A stretch of 64,000 nt of DNA from Plumapathes pennacea (taxonomy: Eukaryota > Cnidaria > Anthozoa > Antipatharia > Myriopathidae): NCBI GenBank assembly GCA_964036295.1, contig CAXIWU010000001.1:38404-102403 (forward strand). The letters are read 5' to 3'. The notes beneath the pieces are model-generated. The model worked only from the letters and a program-made list of their open reading frames with translations, was not told the DNA's origin and did not search any database. The position numbers were made by a program, and so were the translations under genes. Shown in pieces: positions 12,340 to 22,804 of this stretch. How positions within the stretch are numbered: position 1 is the stretch's first letter; each line of letters begins with the position of its first letter.

Positions 12340-12625
12340 AACGGGAAGTGTTCCACACTTTTGACTTTAGACGTATAGTAGACATCTATAGTGTATATAT
12401 ATACACTATAGACACTTTAGACAGAATAGACATCGGATACTTCGCTAGAATCCCATTTTATATATTTGACTTTAGACCATCTATAACATATACATATAAA
12501 CGAAAGCACTTTAGACACAGAATAGACATCGGAGCACTCGTGAGATTTTTGCTGTACACTTTAGACATCTTTGATTTTAGACGTATATTATTATGGCATT
12601 CTGAGTTTAGACAGTGTTGTATATG
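12340..12625. repeat. Degenerate TTTAGAC-rich repeat with a 28-bp perfect palindrome
   Basis: The motif (A/G)(C/T)TTTAGAC recurs at least six times, often followed by AATAGACATCGGA or a GTATA/ATCTATA segment. Within it, 12385-12412 is an exact AT-rich palindrome with half-site TCTATAGTGTATAT. It lies upstream of the phosphatase start, so it may overlap its promoter, or it may be an unrelated degenerate transposon. Confidence 0.65.
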
Positions 12626-13488
12626 TGTACGTAATACTGACACAGCAGTTATATACATGTGTTACGGAAGAGATTTTGATTAAATATTAGTTGATTAATA
12701 GTTACGATCTAATACGATTAATATTCATAATTTTAAGGACGTGGTTTAATATTCTACTTTTCAAATTGATTCTTTTAGTATGTGAACGGTCCACGGTCGG
12801 AACAATGCTTTAGCATTATGGGCATATCTATAAATCCGGTCGGCCAAATCTTACCTGGCCTGACTAATTGGGTTTTGACCTGATCGACCAATGCAAGCCT
12901 GGACCGAATTTAATTAAGTGTAGTGGCCTTTGTTGTAGTGTACAATTCTTTTGTTATCAATCGTCCGCTTATGCAACTAAGTATTTTTCAAAGGTCTCAT
13001 CGTTCAAACAAAGTGCGCTATCTTTAATCCCCTTAATTAAGTTGTTTACAGCAAAGTTGTACTCTCACTTTGAGGGCGGAGTTTAGTTTAAAGCTCCAAA
13101 ACCCTTACGTAATGTTATCTGGTCTATTTTGTTGACTACGCAACTTTAGCTGTCGAGGACTTTTTATATCTCTTACAACTTAAGACTTTAGGATTTTTAT
13201 ACCAAGTGGTACTGCGCTCGTCAGACTTTAAGTAGGGCACTCTGTTAGTTTAGCAAGTGAACTCTGCCTATTCGTAAACTATGAAAGTTTGAGTTAGCTG
13301 ACGGAGCGCGTCTCTTTACATTTACTTTTCAGTCGCTATGTAGTGACGTACTACTTGTCTCCTCATTGGTTTTTAATTTTGATGGACAGCTAATTAAAGC
13401 TAGAGTTAGCGTCCGTACTTAAGGGCGCGCACACCTAGTAGAGAAAAAAGAAAACGAGAGAGAGAACTTTGAGATATAGCAAGTAAAA
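12626..13488. other. Intergenic stretch, upstream side of the phosphatase
   Basis: AT-rich, without a recognised gene, RNA or complete transposon. Confidence 0.5.
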
Positions 13489-13914
13489 TTGGTTATCGCT
13501 CCAATTAAACGGATTTTAAAGAGGCCTCCGTTCCTGATCCTCTGGGTACCTCTCAAGCAAGCCACAGAGAGTTTTCCCTCCTTTACAAGTGTGTCTGTTC
13601 TGCATATTCTACAATACCGCGGCTTAGTGCCTGATGGTTATACGAAGACAGAGAAGAGGCATTTGAGGCGAATAACCCAAACGTATCATCTCAACGACGG
13701 GTTACTGTCCTATAAAGATCCCAGAAGTGGCGAGGGGTGGGGGGTGACACAACAAGACACCAAGCGCCTTCGCATCCTTAAAGCTTGCCATGAGGGTCTG
13801 GAAACCTCCAGGCAAGCCTCGGCATTGGGGGAAATTTCGGGAGAGACAAGACTTTGAAAAAGGTTACAGAGTGCTACTTTTGGAACGGAGTGAAATCTGA
13901 CGTCGCGGATTTCG
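13489..13914 (+). pseudogene. Integrase zinc-binding domain remnant (Gypsy/Ginger/KRBA2-like)
   Basis: A frame from 13489 contains a passage typical of integrase N-termini (KRHLRRITQTYHLNDGLLSY ... RLRILKACHEG). A one-base shift near 13830 then continues as GGNFGRDKTLKKV and YFWNGVKSDVADF, the rest of the HHCC-type region that precedes the catalytic core of retroelement or Ginger integrases. The second zinc His is Asn here. The passage ends at TTC|GTAAGT, a good donor, and no DDE core follows nearby. I read it as a truncated, frameshifted transposon exon. A domesticated KRBA2-like exon with a sequencing indel is the alternative. Confidence 0.55.
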
Positions 13915-13921
13915 TAAGTAC

Positions 13922-14075
13922 TACAGTCGAACCTCCCCGAGCGACCAACTCCCGTAAGCGACCACCTCTCTTAAGCAACTACTTACCTAATGATCGATTG
14001 GTTCCTAAGTCAAATTATTAGTAAAACCTCTCGCAAACGACTACCTCTTGTACCTCTTGTAAGCGACCGCTTGCA
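13922..14075. mobile_element. Partial MITE-like repeat (CAGTCGAACCTCC end)
   Basis: It begins CAGTCGAACCTCCCCGAG and has repeated (T/A)AAGCGACCAC/CTCTT motifs, resembling one end of a Tc1/pogo-type MITE. The complementary end was not found nearby. Confidence 0.4.
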
Positions 14076-14222
14076 TTCTTCTTTCGTTTTTTGCGTCTTG
14101 TTTCGTTCAACAGCAGTTTTAACCTTCTAGTTTTGTTCGAGGTTATGAACCGTGATGTTATTACATTGTACTCTGTAACAAAGCACTGGTTTTAGTTTTG
14201 AGGTTCGGATATTAGGCTACAT

Positions 14223-14282
14223 GAACTCTCTCTAAGGCGGACAGTAAATTTGGTCCCGAGGGTATCCGCCTTGGAGAGAGTT
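14223..14282. repeat. Inverted repeat, foldback element fragment
   Basis: AACTCTCTCTAAGGCGGA is matched by TCCGCCTTGGAGAGAGTT about 25 bp downstream, with one mismatch. This resembles MITE ends common in marine invertebrate genomes. Confidence 0.65.
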
Positions 14283-14777
14283 GATTGTGTATAACCATCT
14301 CACATAACTTATGACTTATCACGGAGCGAGTACATTAGCAATGTGGTATACAAAGCTAACAAACTTTTAGGAATTATTAAACGCAATGTTAGCTATGCTG
14401 ATCAAAGGTGTTCACAATGTTATCAATCTCCCTCGTTAGACCGATACTAGAATATGCAGCGCCTTGAATCACGCCTGTCAAACAACCGATAATTTACCCA
14501 AACCTCGGTGATAATAGTTCTGAAATTCAACAGATCGGCTGGCAATTAGAAAAAACAACAACAACCATATGATAAATGAAGAGCAGGCTAATGGCTAGTG
14601 TGTCACTTAGCTAGATTAGCTTTTCAGTTATGGTTGACCAATACCTGTAATAATGTATACAATTTAGTATTATAATTATCATTCTGTTTTTGTATCTTAA
14701 ATGTTGTTGTTGTTGTTGCAGGCTGACCTTCTGATTAGAAAGAGGTGTTTGAAGTCAAACTGTCAAAATCGTCAAGA
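14283..14777. other. Intergenic stretch
   Basis: No supported gene. A (TTG)n mini-run lies at about 14703-14720. Confidence 0.5.
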
Positions 14778-14940
14778 CTCTCTCACTTCCAAGCTCAAAA
14801 TGCAGATTCTCTCAACCTTTTAGAAGCAAATGTATGAATGTTGTAATGATAATTTTTAGTCTAATATGGCTTCATTTGAAGTGTCAAAAGCCAAGGTGGG
14901 AAACTGAAAGAAAAAATTGAAGGTCATTGAAGGATTTTAG
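14778..14940. mobile_element. Diverged copy of the CCCTTTCACTCCCAAG MITE family
   Basis: Sequence related to the 195-bp family at 24861-25055: CACTTCCAAGCTCAAAATGC, then TCTCTCAACCTTTTAGAAG and later GTGTCAAAAGCCAAGG and GGGAAACTGAAAG. The ends are eroded. Confidence 0.6.
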
Positions 14941-15785
14941 TGATACGACCAATTTTTAAGCGAGGGTTGTTAGCAAGTGGTGTGCCAACAATTTACTTCC
15001 AAGTTTGGGCATCAGAGAATACGCATGAAGAAATTTCAAGAGATAGGAAGTCGTTTTCTGGAGTTATTTTGCTTGTCATCATTGTACTCATGAATTGTCA
15101 GTCAATTTGTTGTATTTCTGCCTAGAGGGTTTTCGTAAATTGTCGGTTGTTTGACAAGCGCAGGTCAAAGTTTAAAAACCCGTGACAGCCTATCATTTGA
15201 TACTGTTTTGCTTTGCTTCACTTAATTTTCACCAGCAATAGAAAATACTGTACACAACTGAATCAAACTGGAAGAAGAAGAAGAATGCGAAAAATAATGA
15301 ATTGACCAAAACCGCAAGTATATGTCAGCAATTGTCTCAAATTTCACTCAATCACTTCAACTTGAAACTCAGCCAAAAGAAGGAAGACATAGTTTTTCAC
15401 CCTTTGTCCGCCGTGGAAATGAAAGGTTTGGAAAACGGAGACTAACCCGAACACGCGGTTCGGCGAAGGTGGAGGCCTGCGGAAACGGATGCGTGTTTAG
15501 AACATGAAGTTCCACATACCTAAGTTGAGCAAACTGTAAAATTTGACCTTGAGCCAGTTCTAATACACCTTTTAAAATACGTGAGTTTACAGCTGACTTG
15601 CTGCTTTCATTAAAAATGTCAGTACACCATGTTTGTTTGTCCGAACGCAGTTGCGGCCTTTGGCCATATGCCATCTTTAATTAACTGAAATAAGATAGCC
15701 TCTGATTGGTTAATCTCACCCTTACCACAACATTTGGATTCATGATTTGTTTAGTTAACCCTTCTGTCGTGAAGAAAATAGGAAT
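14941..15785. other. Upstream flank of the recombinase gene
   Basis: No supported gene. A promoter for the recombinase is presumably here, but no diagnostic motif stands out. Confidence 0.45.
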
Positions 15786-18700
15786 ATGGACAATTTGAAA
15801 GCTTATGAGAACGAGTCGGATTCCGACACAGACTCCTTTAGTTTCTCCCCCGAAAATTCTTGTGAAACGATACAAATACCAAACGAAAAGATTAGTTTCT
15901 ATGGAACCAATGATTTTACTGATGTGGAGAAAACGAAATGCTCCATGGAGAAAGCAGAGACTACTTCGATGTCCTGCGACACCCAAGTTGACGAACCTTT
16001 GAACAAGATTGCCAAGAGAGAGAGTAGTTTCTCTACTTACGGAGATTCTAGTGATGGCGTGCAAGAGAGAGACGGGAGAAAGACTTCTTCTAAATTCCCG
16101 GACACCCAAGTTAGCCAGCCAGATAGTCCACCACGAGAAAAATTGATTAGTTTCTCCAGTGACGGAGATTCTAGTGATGGCGTGCAAGAGAGAGACGGGA
16201 GAAAGACTTCTTCTAAATTCCCGGACACCCAAGTTAGCCAGCCAGATAGTCCACCACGAGAAAAATTGATTAGTTTCTCCAGTGACGAAGATTCCAGTGA
16301 TGGCGTGCAAGAGAGAGACGGGAGAAAGACTTCTTCTAAATTCCCGGACACCCAAGTTAGCCAGCCAGATAGTCCACCACGAGAAAAATTGATTAGTTTC
16401 TCCAGTGACGAAGATTCCAGTGATGGCGTGCAAGAGATGAAAAGCTGGTCCCAGCAAGTTGAAAAGCTGACTAATTCTGTCAGTGACGCCAGTGCCAATG
16501 ACGTAGTAGAAAAGATACACCCGACGCCTAGTGGCAGTGCTGTTCTGAAAAATCATAAGAGTTCAGCGTATCGTCTGCGCGATAAAGAACTTCCCGACGA
16601 GATGAGGACTTTCCTAAAGAACCTCGAGCAATTCTGGACTAAAAAGTACTGCCTGGCGCGCAGAGCTCCTGCTGTGAGCGAAACTACTTTCAAGAAAGTG
16701 CTGGAGAGAATTTTGTGTGAGTATTCATATTCTGTTTCTTAGGCGTTGTGGGACATGTTGTCCTTGCTGTAGTAACATTTCAGTTTCTTTCAGAGAAACA
16801 AAATTACCCTGATCGAGTTTGGTATTTTGGACAAACGAGTCTTTTCTGTGCGTTTCAGGTTTTCTTGGCTACGTGTCGAAGACTTCGGAGCTGGACACGT
16901 CAGTATTTAAAAAAGCTTCCCTGGTCGAAAGCTACCTTGAGTATTTGAGGGTAAGCAAATAAAGCAGTTGCGGTTTTCCAGATTAGTACAGGGTGTGGTC
17001 GAACAACGCAGTTTTAAAAGGAAGATGTTGTCGTAGTTGTTGCAACCATAGTTTTGTTCGGAACGTGTTTTATGGGTCCGAAGTTTGTTTGGCCATTGAT
17101 TCTGACATCGATTGTTTCACTCTGCTGTGTTTGGCATTGTTAGGTGCCATTCAGAACAATCAGTGGCATCGATGGCGTTTTAATGGTTATTTGATCGAAC
17201 CAAAAGCCGTTTTCCATTTACGTTCCAACCGAAATTTCCGGGGTAAATGGTAAACAACCTAAACCAACGGCTTCAGATTTGCGTAAACAAATCTGAAGCC
17301 GTTGGTTTGTTATCCGCTAAAATTTCTGAGTGACAAATGCCAAAAAATATCCACTTGCGGTGAATGTTTACAAGTTCATACAGTATGCAAATTAGTCAGT
17401 ATTTCAATTCTTGGTTTGCATGTGTCATAAAAAGCCTTTTCAAAAGTAACGTATCCTATAAATTAGCCTCCGTAGCAAGCGTTTCCGTAGGTTTCTAAGC
17501 GCATACGACAAATTTTTCGATTTTAGCCGCGCGAAACTTGGGGTGAGGGGGGGAGGGAGGAGGAGGCGGTTTCCTTCTCACCTCCCCGCCTCCCTCCCCT
17601 CGCGTCCTTCTTGCGCTCGCCCCAAGTTTCGCGCGGCTAAAATCAAAAAAGTCGTCGTATGCACTTAGAAACCCCCTACGGAAACGCTTGCTACACAGGC
17701 TACCTGTAAGTCCAATACACTGATATGTTCAAGACTATTATGCCTTTTAAGTCTTAAAAGACTTAAAGCAAAATTCTGGGTTGATACAAAATATCTATCA
17801 GGAGCTATGGACGTTTGAATACCGTGACAACAAAGCCGTGTGACACGCGCGTGTCATAATTTTTAAGCATAATTTTTAAGCAGTTAGAGTGCCTAAAACT
17901 TGAGTGCTTAGTGCTACAGAGACCCACACTAGACCCTTTTAGCAGAAGTCTTGGTGATTCATACATAATATCATGAACCTTTTGAACCAACAGGAAGAAC
18001 GCAACCTGAAAGATGCCACGATGGCTAACCATGTATCGTCTATTCTATATGTGATCAAGTTTCAAAACCAAGCGTCAGCGCCCCAATACAAGGATGTACC
18101 TCTACTGTCCCAGCTACGATCCATAGCAACTCAGCTACAAGTAAGAGGAGAAAGCCAACGTAATCAATCGAAGGAAGATCTTATCGAAGAGGGCAGGTGG
18201 CTAGACTGGTAAGTACTGTTTCAGATGTATGTACATTTTCAACCCACCGTTTTAAACGGGAAGGTATAATTGATGTAGTGAGAGTTGATAGTCTGATCAT
18301 TTACTACTTGCATGCAGTACAAGGTACCACAGAGAGTTTTCTGTGAAACATTCTTGAGATATATTGTGCAAGCGTATCTCTACCTAACATAATGAGCCTG
18401 CATTTTTATTGTTACTAAAGAGCACATTTCCCAATTCATTATAGGCCAGATGTGATCAGATCAGTGCGACTACAACAAGAACGCTATTACCTGGCGAAGG
18501 GCCATCAACACAGGGCAAAAGAAATGATGGACTTACTTCTCCTTGCTTTCTATGTATCAATTCCCCCAGCTAGAGCCTTGGAGATGCGAACTCTACAATT
18601 CTTTGATGAGGCAAACCAGGGAGCTTTCGAAAGAAAGAACTTTGAGAAAGAAAATGTCCTCATTCGAACCTCGGAAGGCAATTACACGCTGCTCTTCCAA

Positions 18701-19829
18701 AATTTCAAGACCCAAAAATTTAGACCCTCTGACCGGGTCGTTGTCAAGGTTGGTTGCAAATCAGTACTGATTGCATAAATGTTCTGCTCAATCCAAGACA
18801 GCTAAACAAACACAAACCAGTATACAAGCAAACAGAAGTTTCAATCTCCTGATTAGACTTTCACAAATAAAACTCGGGGTGTACAGATTATTAGCTGGAA
18901 CAACTGCACAGGGTATTAAAACACAATGTCTTTACAGAAAGGAGCTGTTGTGGACTTGCCTGACCTCATCACAAAGTACATCCACACGTACCGGAACACA
19001 CTGCTCCAAAGCCAATCTGGAAGTGAAGAAAACAAGTATGTGTTCCTGGTGAGTGAAAAAACATTACATACTAATTTGACATGACACACAGCACTGGGGT
19101 TTATTGATTTAGGAGTTTAATTGGTTGGTAGCTTGTCTTTGACAAATTTAAAAATGGACACACAACAATTGTGCTCTTTGCATTACACATAGCTCCCCTT
19201 AGCCTAACAGCTTACCTTCTGCTGGTTACAGAACCATGCTGGTAAACCATTCAGTGCAGCAGCATTCTCCAAACACCTTGCAGGGATCTTCGAGAAGCTT
19301 CTTGGAGTCCATATCTCTGTGAACTGTCTGCGAGCATCTTTTATTACATGGGCATACAGCCAGAGGTTAGGGTTGAAATTAGTATAGGTAAAGGTTAGGG
19401 TTACATGATTATGAGTGCAATTTGGAGTAAATAAGCATGTGAGTGATATTTTCAAAGCCTACAAAATTGCACAAGCACTGTGCAAGTGCAGTTTGTGGTC
19501 TTTGAAAATTTTATGAGTGCTCATTTATTTCAAAATTGCATGAGAAGTCATGTAATATAACAATATCATGCACACAATACATTATGTCATGCATTTGTTT
19601 TCAATTTTGTTACAATTCACAAGACAGTGTCTTTCAAGAACTTTTTTTGTTTTTTGTAAACAGAACACCTGTCAGTAATTTTCAATTTCTGCACTATTAA
19701 TTTCACATTTTTATGCTGTTTGGAATAAATTGACACACTCTTGGCCAATCAGAATGCAGAAACTATTTTATGAATGTTATTAACTACAGAACAGCAGCAA
19801 AGTCTGTTGGAATAACAGAAAAAAAAAAA

Positions 19830-19888
<59 letters not shown>

Positions 19889-20423
19889 GTGTATGTCTAC
19901 AATTTGCAGAGAGTGCAATGACTCGATGAAGGAGTCCTTGGCCGCTGCTTTAAGGCACTCACGAAGGCAGGGTGAGTATACATATGACCGTCGAACTTTT
20001 CAAGAGAAAAAGGAACCTGCCATGGAGCTCGCTCAAGCTGCCTTAAAAGCAGAAGAGGATAAGCTTGGCATAGAGTCAGATGAAAGTGAGTCAGATGATG
20101 ACCTGCCACTCAGAGCTGTAACAGGGGAACGTAAAGAAATACCTGTAGGATCCTTTGTGGCATTGAAGGAAGAAAGAAGCACGTTATCAAAGCCAGCCAT
20201 ACTCCTGGGACGCATACAGAGGTACCCTAATAAGCATGAGGCAAGTCTACTCTGGTACAAGCCTGTAGGAAAGGGCTGTTTTGCATTACAGCTAGATGGT
20301 GATGAGTCCTGGGTAGAATCAATTGATGCATTGCTCCCTGTGAAAACTGCAGTGGACAAACGATCTGGCAATATTCGCCTACTTAAGACACTCAGATCAA
20401 TTCACAAACACCTATCTAATTAA
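15786..20423 (+). CDS. Crypton-like tyrosine recombinase, seven exons
   Basis: A tyrosine recombinase of the Crypton type, which would cut and rejoin DNA through a 3'-phosphotyrosine. Exons: 15786-16716, 16859-16950, 17994-18208, 18445-18748, 18938-19048, 19232-19365, 19910-20423. All introns are GT-AG, every phase matches and there are no internal stops (766 aa). Residues 1-340: acidic, Ser-rich, with 41-aa tandem repeats. About 340-413: a helical core-binding-like segment (TMANHVSSILYVIKFQ). Catalytic part: Arg456 (IPPARALEMRTL), Lys501 (NFKTQKF), Arg585 (VNCLRASFITW), His612 (LRHS) and Tyr621 (YTYDRR) as likely nucleophile. The usual box-II His is Asn582. Residues 650-766 hold a C-terminal globular domain (LLWYKPVGKGCFALQLDG) with a tudor/BAH-like look that I cannot name. 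Intron 2 carries a MITE and a perfect hairpin; intron 6 ends in a poly(A) tract. Partial and decayed relatives follow at 20459 and 25580. It is probably a transposon gene; a domesticated gene is possible. Confidence 0.85.
16041..16440 (+). repeat. 123-bp coding minisatellite (41-aa repeat) in recombinase exon 1
   Basis: Three full copies and one partial copy start at about 16041, 16164, 16287 and 16410, exactly 123 bp apart, so the frame is kept. The encoded unit begins DSSDGVQERDGRKTSS and ends PPREKLISFSSD. Copies are almost identical at DNA level, differing mainly GGAGATTCT versus GAAGATTCC, which indicates recent expansion. Confidence 0.95.
17261..17308. repeat. Perfect 21-bp hairpin
   Basis: The arm AAACCAACGGCTTCAGATTT(G) at 17261-17281, a 6-nt loop CGTAAA and the exact complement at 17288-17308. 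It lies in intron 2 of the recombinase gene, on the sense strand of any primary transcript. Confidence 0.9.
17464..17702. mobile_element. Foldback MITE, about 80-bp arms
   Basis: The left arm starts TAGCCTCCGTAGCAAGCG and runs to ...GCGCGAAACTTGGGG. The right arm is its reverse complement, CCCCAAGTTTCGCGCG... to ...CGCTTGCTACACAGGCTA. The centre is a G-rich/C-rich stretch (GAGGGGGGGAGGGAGGAGG and its complement), so the whole 239 bp can fold back. It is inserted in intron 2 of the recombinase gene. Confidence 0.9.
19819..19886. repeat. Poly(A) tract at the end of intron 6
   Basis: About 65 adenines with a single CT interruption, 24 bp before the exon 7 acceptor. It could be the tail of a retroposed insertion or slippage growth. 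Confidence 0.9.
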
Positions 20424-20458
20424 TGAATGATACAATATTATTGTGCACCATCAGCCAT

Positions 20459-20575
20459 CGAACTCTACAATTCTTTGATGAGAAAGAAAATGTCCTCATT
20501 CGAACCTTGGAAGGCAATTACATGCTGCTCTTCCAAAATTTCAAGACCCAAATTTAGACCCTCTGACTGGGTAGT
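20459..20575 (+). pseudogene. Truncated duplicate of recombinase exon 4
   Basis: GAACTCTACAATTCTTTGATGAG at 20459 copies 18589 onward, then jumps over about 41 bp and resumes at AAAGAAAATGTCCTCATTCG through AATTTCAAGACCCAAA, ending near the exon 4 donor. The frame is broken (TAG after CAAATT). It lies 36 bp after the stop codon of the parent gene, in the same orientation. Confidence 0.85.
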
Positions 20576-20922
20576 CTTGTAAGACAAGAAAAGAACTCGG
20601 GGTTAGTTGAAAACCATAATAAAGTCTTATTTTTGAAAGATCACCATTCCGTTCTAAGTTAGCCAATTAGCTAATAACTGGATGTTCTCTTTCATTCTTT
20701 ATTATTCTTATATGCATTTAGTCCCAGTAGTTTTGGCATTGGCTAATCATGGTAATATTATTGTTAATTACCTATTTTATTATTACATCTCTGACAAAGT
20801 CTTCAGTGGTATTGTGACCGAGTTGCACAATTTCTATAACAATACCTTAGTCATGATTTATTACTTGTGTTATAAAAGTAGCTCTAGTTCACTCAGTTAT
20901 CATCAGTTGTGTAATTAGAACG

Positions 20923-21232
20923 GTTTTCGGATGACTGTCGAAAGTAATTGTGTGATTGCTTTGGTTTTGCGTTTGCTTCGCTTTCGGATTGGTCCACACT
21001 AGTTTGTCAGCATGCTCAGCCAATCAGGAACAAAACCAAAACCAAAACCAAAACCAAACACTTCTCACGCAAGCGATGGCGTGTACTCGCACTGCTGATT
21101 GGAAAGTAAAACCAAATGCAAGACCAAACATGAATTACTTTGGCTTCCAATTGGCTGAACTGTTTTCTCTCAGTCTCTGTGATTGGCCTGTGTGATTACT
21201 TTGGTTTTGGTTTTCGACAGTCATCCGAAAAC
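20923..21232. mobile_element. Complete MITE with GTTTTCGGATGACTGTCGAA ends
   Basis: About 20-bp terminal inverted repeats at 20923-20943 and 21212-21232 enclose about 270 bp rich in CAAAACCAAAACC / GGTTTTGG and CCAATCA / TGATTGG motifs in both orientations. No coding capacity. A one-ended relative lies at 10025. Confidence 0.9.
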
Positions 21233-21734
21233 GGCTCTAGCTCTATTATTTTTGTACAAGTCAAGTCAAGTTCAAGTCTATCTCTACCTATATTCCCAAG
21301 GTATGATTCTCATGTAGTTACATTGCGTTTGACCTTTACAGTGACCTGCTGTTATAGTCTGTTATTGTTTCTTAGCACTTTTTAGTCAACTTAGCTTTCC
21401 AATTAATTTTGCTTAGCTGTTATATATAGCTTATGTTTCCATTTGTTAGTCTTTTCCTGTTAATCTTAATTCGTTTTGGTAGCATTTGATCTTTGTTGTT
21501 TTTACCAAACCAGACTTTGTCACAGTTTGCTATAGCCACGTTGAGCAATTCTGTAATTTGATAATTGCTTATGTCATTAGATACTGATACTGTTCTCTTG
21601 TGTTTATTAAATTCCTATTTTGGACTGGATTATTTTGTCGTTGTTTCCATAACAACACAAACCTCGACCCGGTCACAGTATTTTGCAAACAGCAAAGGTT
21701 TCATGCTAGTTGCTAGTTGCAAGTTGCGATAACA
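21233..21734. other. Intergenic stretch between MITE and microsatellite
   Basis: AT-rich; no gene recognised. Confidence 0.5.
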
Positions 21735-22136
<402 letters not shown>

Positions 22137-22140
22137 TAAG

Positions 22141-22415
22141 CGGTTTGTTGTTTGAAAGATTATGAGGTCAGCGTCGGTCAGGTTCCTTCGTGTACCTGTC
22201 CCTTTAACTCAAAAAAGCCTGGTCTGGGTATACCTCAATGTATTAGATTAGGCGAAGATAGCAACTTACTTCAGCAAGTTGGCTTCACGAAATCAGAAAT
22301 ATGCAAGATGTTCAAAAATGCCCCGGTATATGTACTAACAAATGTATTGTTGCCAGAGGGGGTTGAAAATACTTACTCAAGGGCCTTTGCTCGACATTCA
22401 CAAAATAAATGGTGA
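22141..22415 (+). pseudogene. SWIM-type zinc-finger exon fragment, decayed
   Basis: The frame contains YEVSVGQVPSCTCPF followed by PQC and then RLGEDSNLLQQVGFT and EICKMFKNAP. The CxCx(n)CxH pattern of SWIM domains is half preserved: C-T-C-P and a later Cys are present, but the His and the helix after it seem deleted between C and RLGEDS. The fragment starts right at the end of the TAA microsatellite. I infer a broken piece of a SWIM protein or transposase. Confidence 0.4.
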
Positions 22416-22511
22416 ACTACAAGAATGGACATAATTACAAGGAAGGACCATCCCAAAGTTGCACACTGTTTTGAATGAAAAAAACTTGTAGGATCCCTGC
22501 AGAATAGTCAA

Positions 22512-22725
22512 GTGAGTAGTTCACCCTGATGGATTATAATTCTCACCTCATGTTGTGAACATATAACACCTGAAGTGTAAGTCAAGTTGGTGATAAACCC
22601 AGATGAAGTTTATAACTCACACCATGCATTGTGGTCTTAACACCCAAAATGTGCGTCAAATTGAGTGATTCACCCAACTGAAGTATACATATCACACCTC
22701 ACATTGTGGAGATTATCTCAAATAA
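22512..22725. repeat. Degenerate 75-78-bp tandem repeat, about 3 copies
   Basis: Units begin GTGAGTAGTTCACCC (22512), GTGATAAACCC (22590) and GTGATTCACCC (22665), each followed by GATGAAGT-, CTCACCTCAT- and TTGTGG-like blocks. Confidence 0.7.
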
Positions 22726-22804
22726 AGGAAACCCTGATTTTAACCCTAAACCCTTAACCCCCAGAAGAAAAACTCCAAGGGTTAGAGGTGGGTTTAACCC
22801 GGGG

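Noticed and set aside
12069-12683. Plus-strand 204-codon frame, and the N-terminal extension of the phosphatase frame to 12385
   Set aside because: Both run through TTTAGAC repeats and low-complexity sequence; the conserved domain starts later, near 11974.
15681-16556. Antisense 291- and 153-codon frames opposite recombinase exon 1
   Set aside because: They arise from the in-frame 123-bp repeats; the sense frame continues through phase-matched exons with catalytic motifs.
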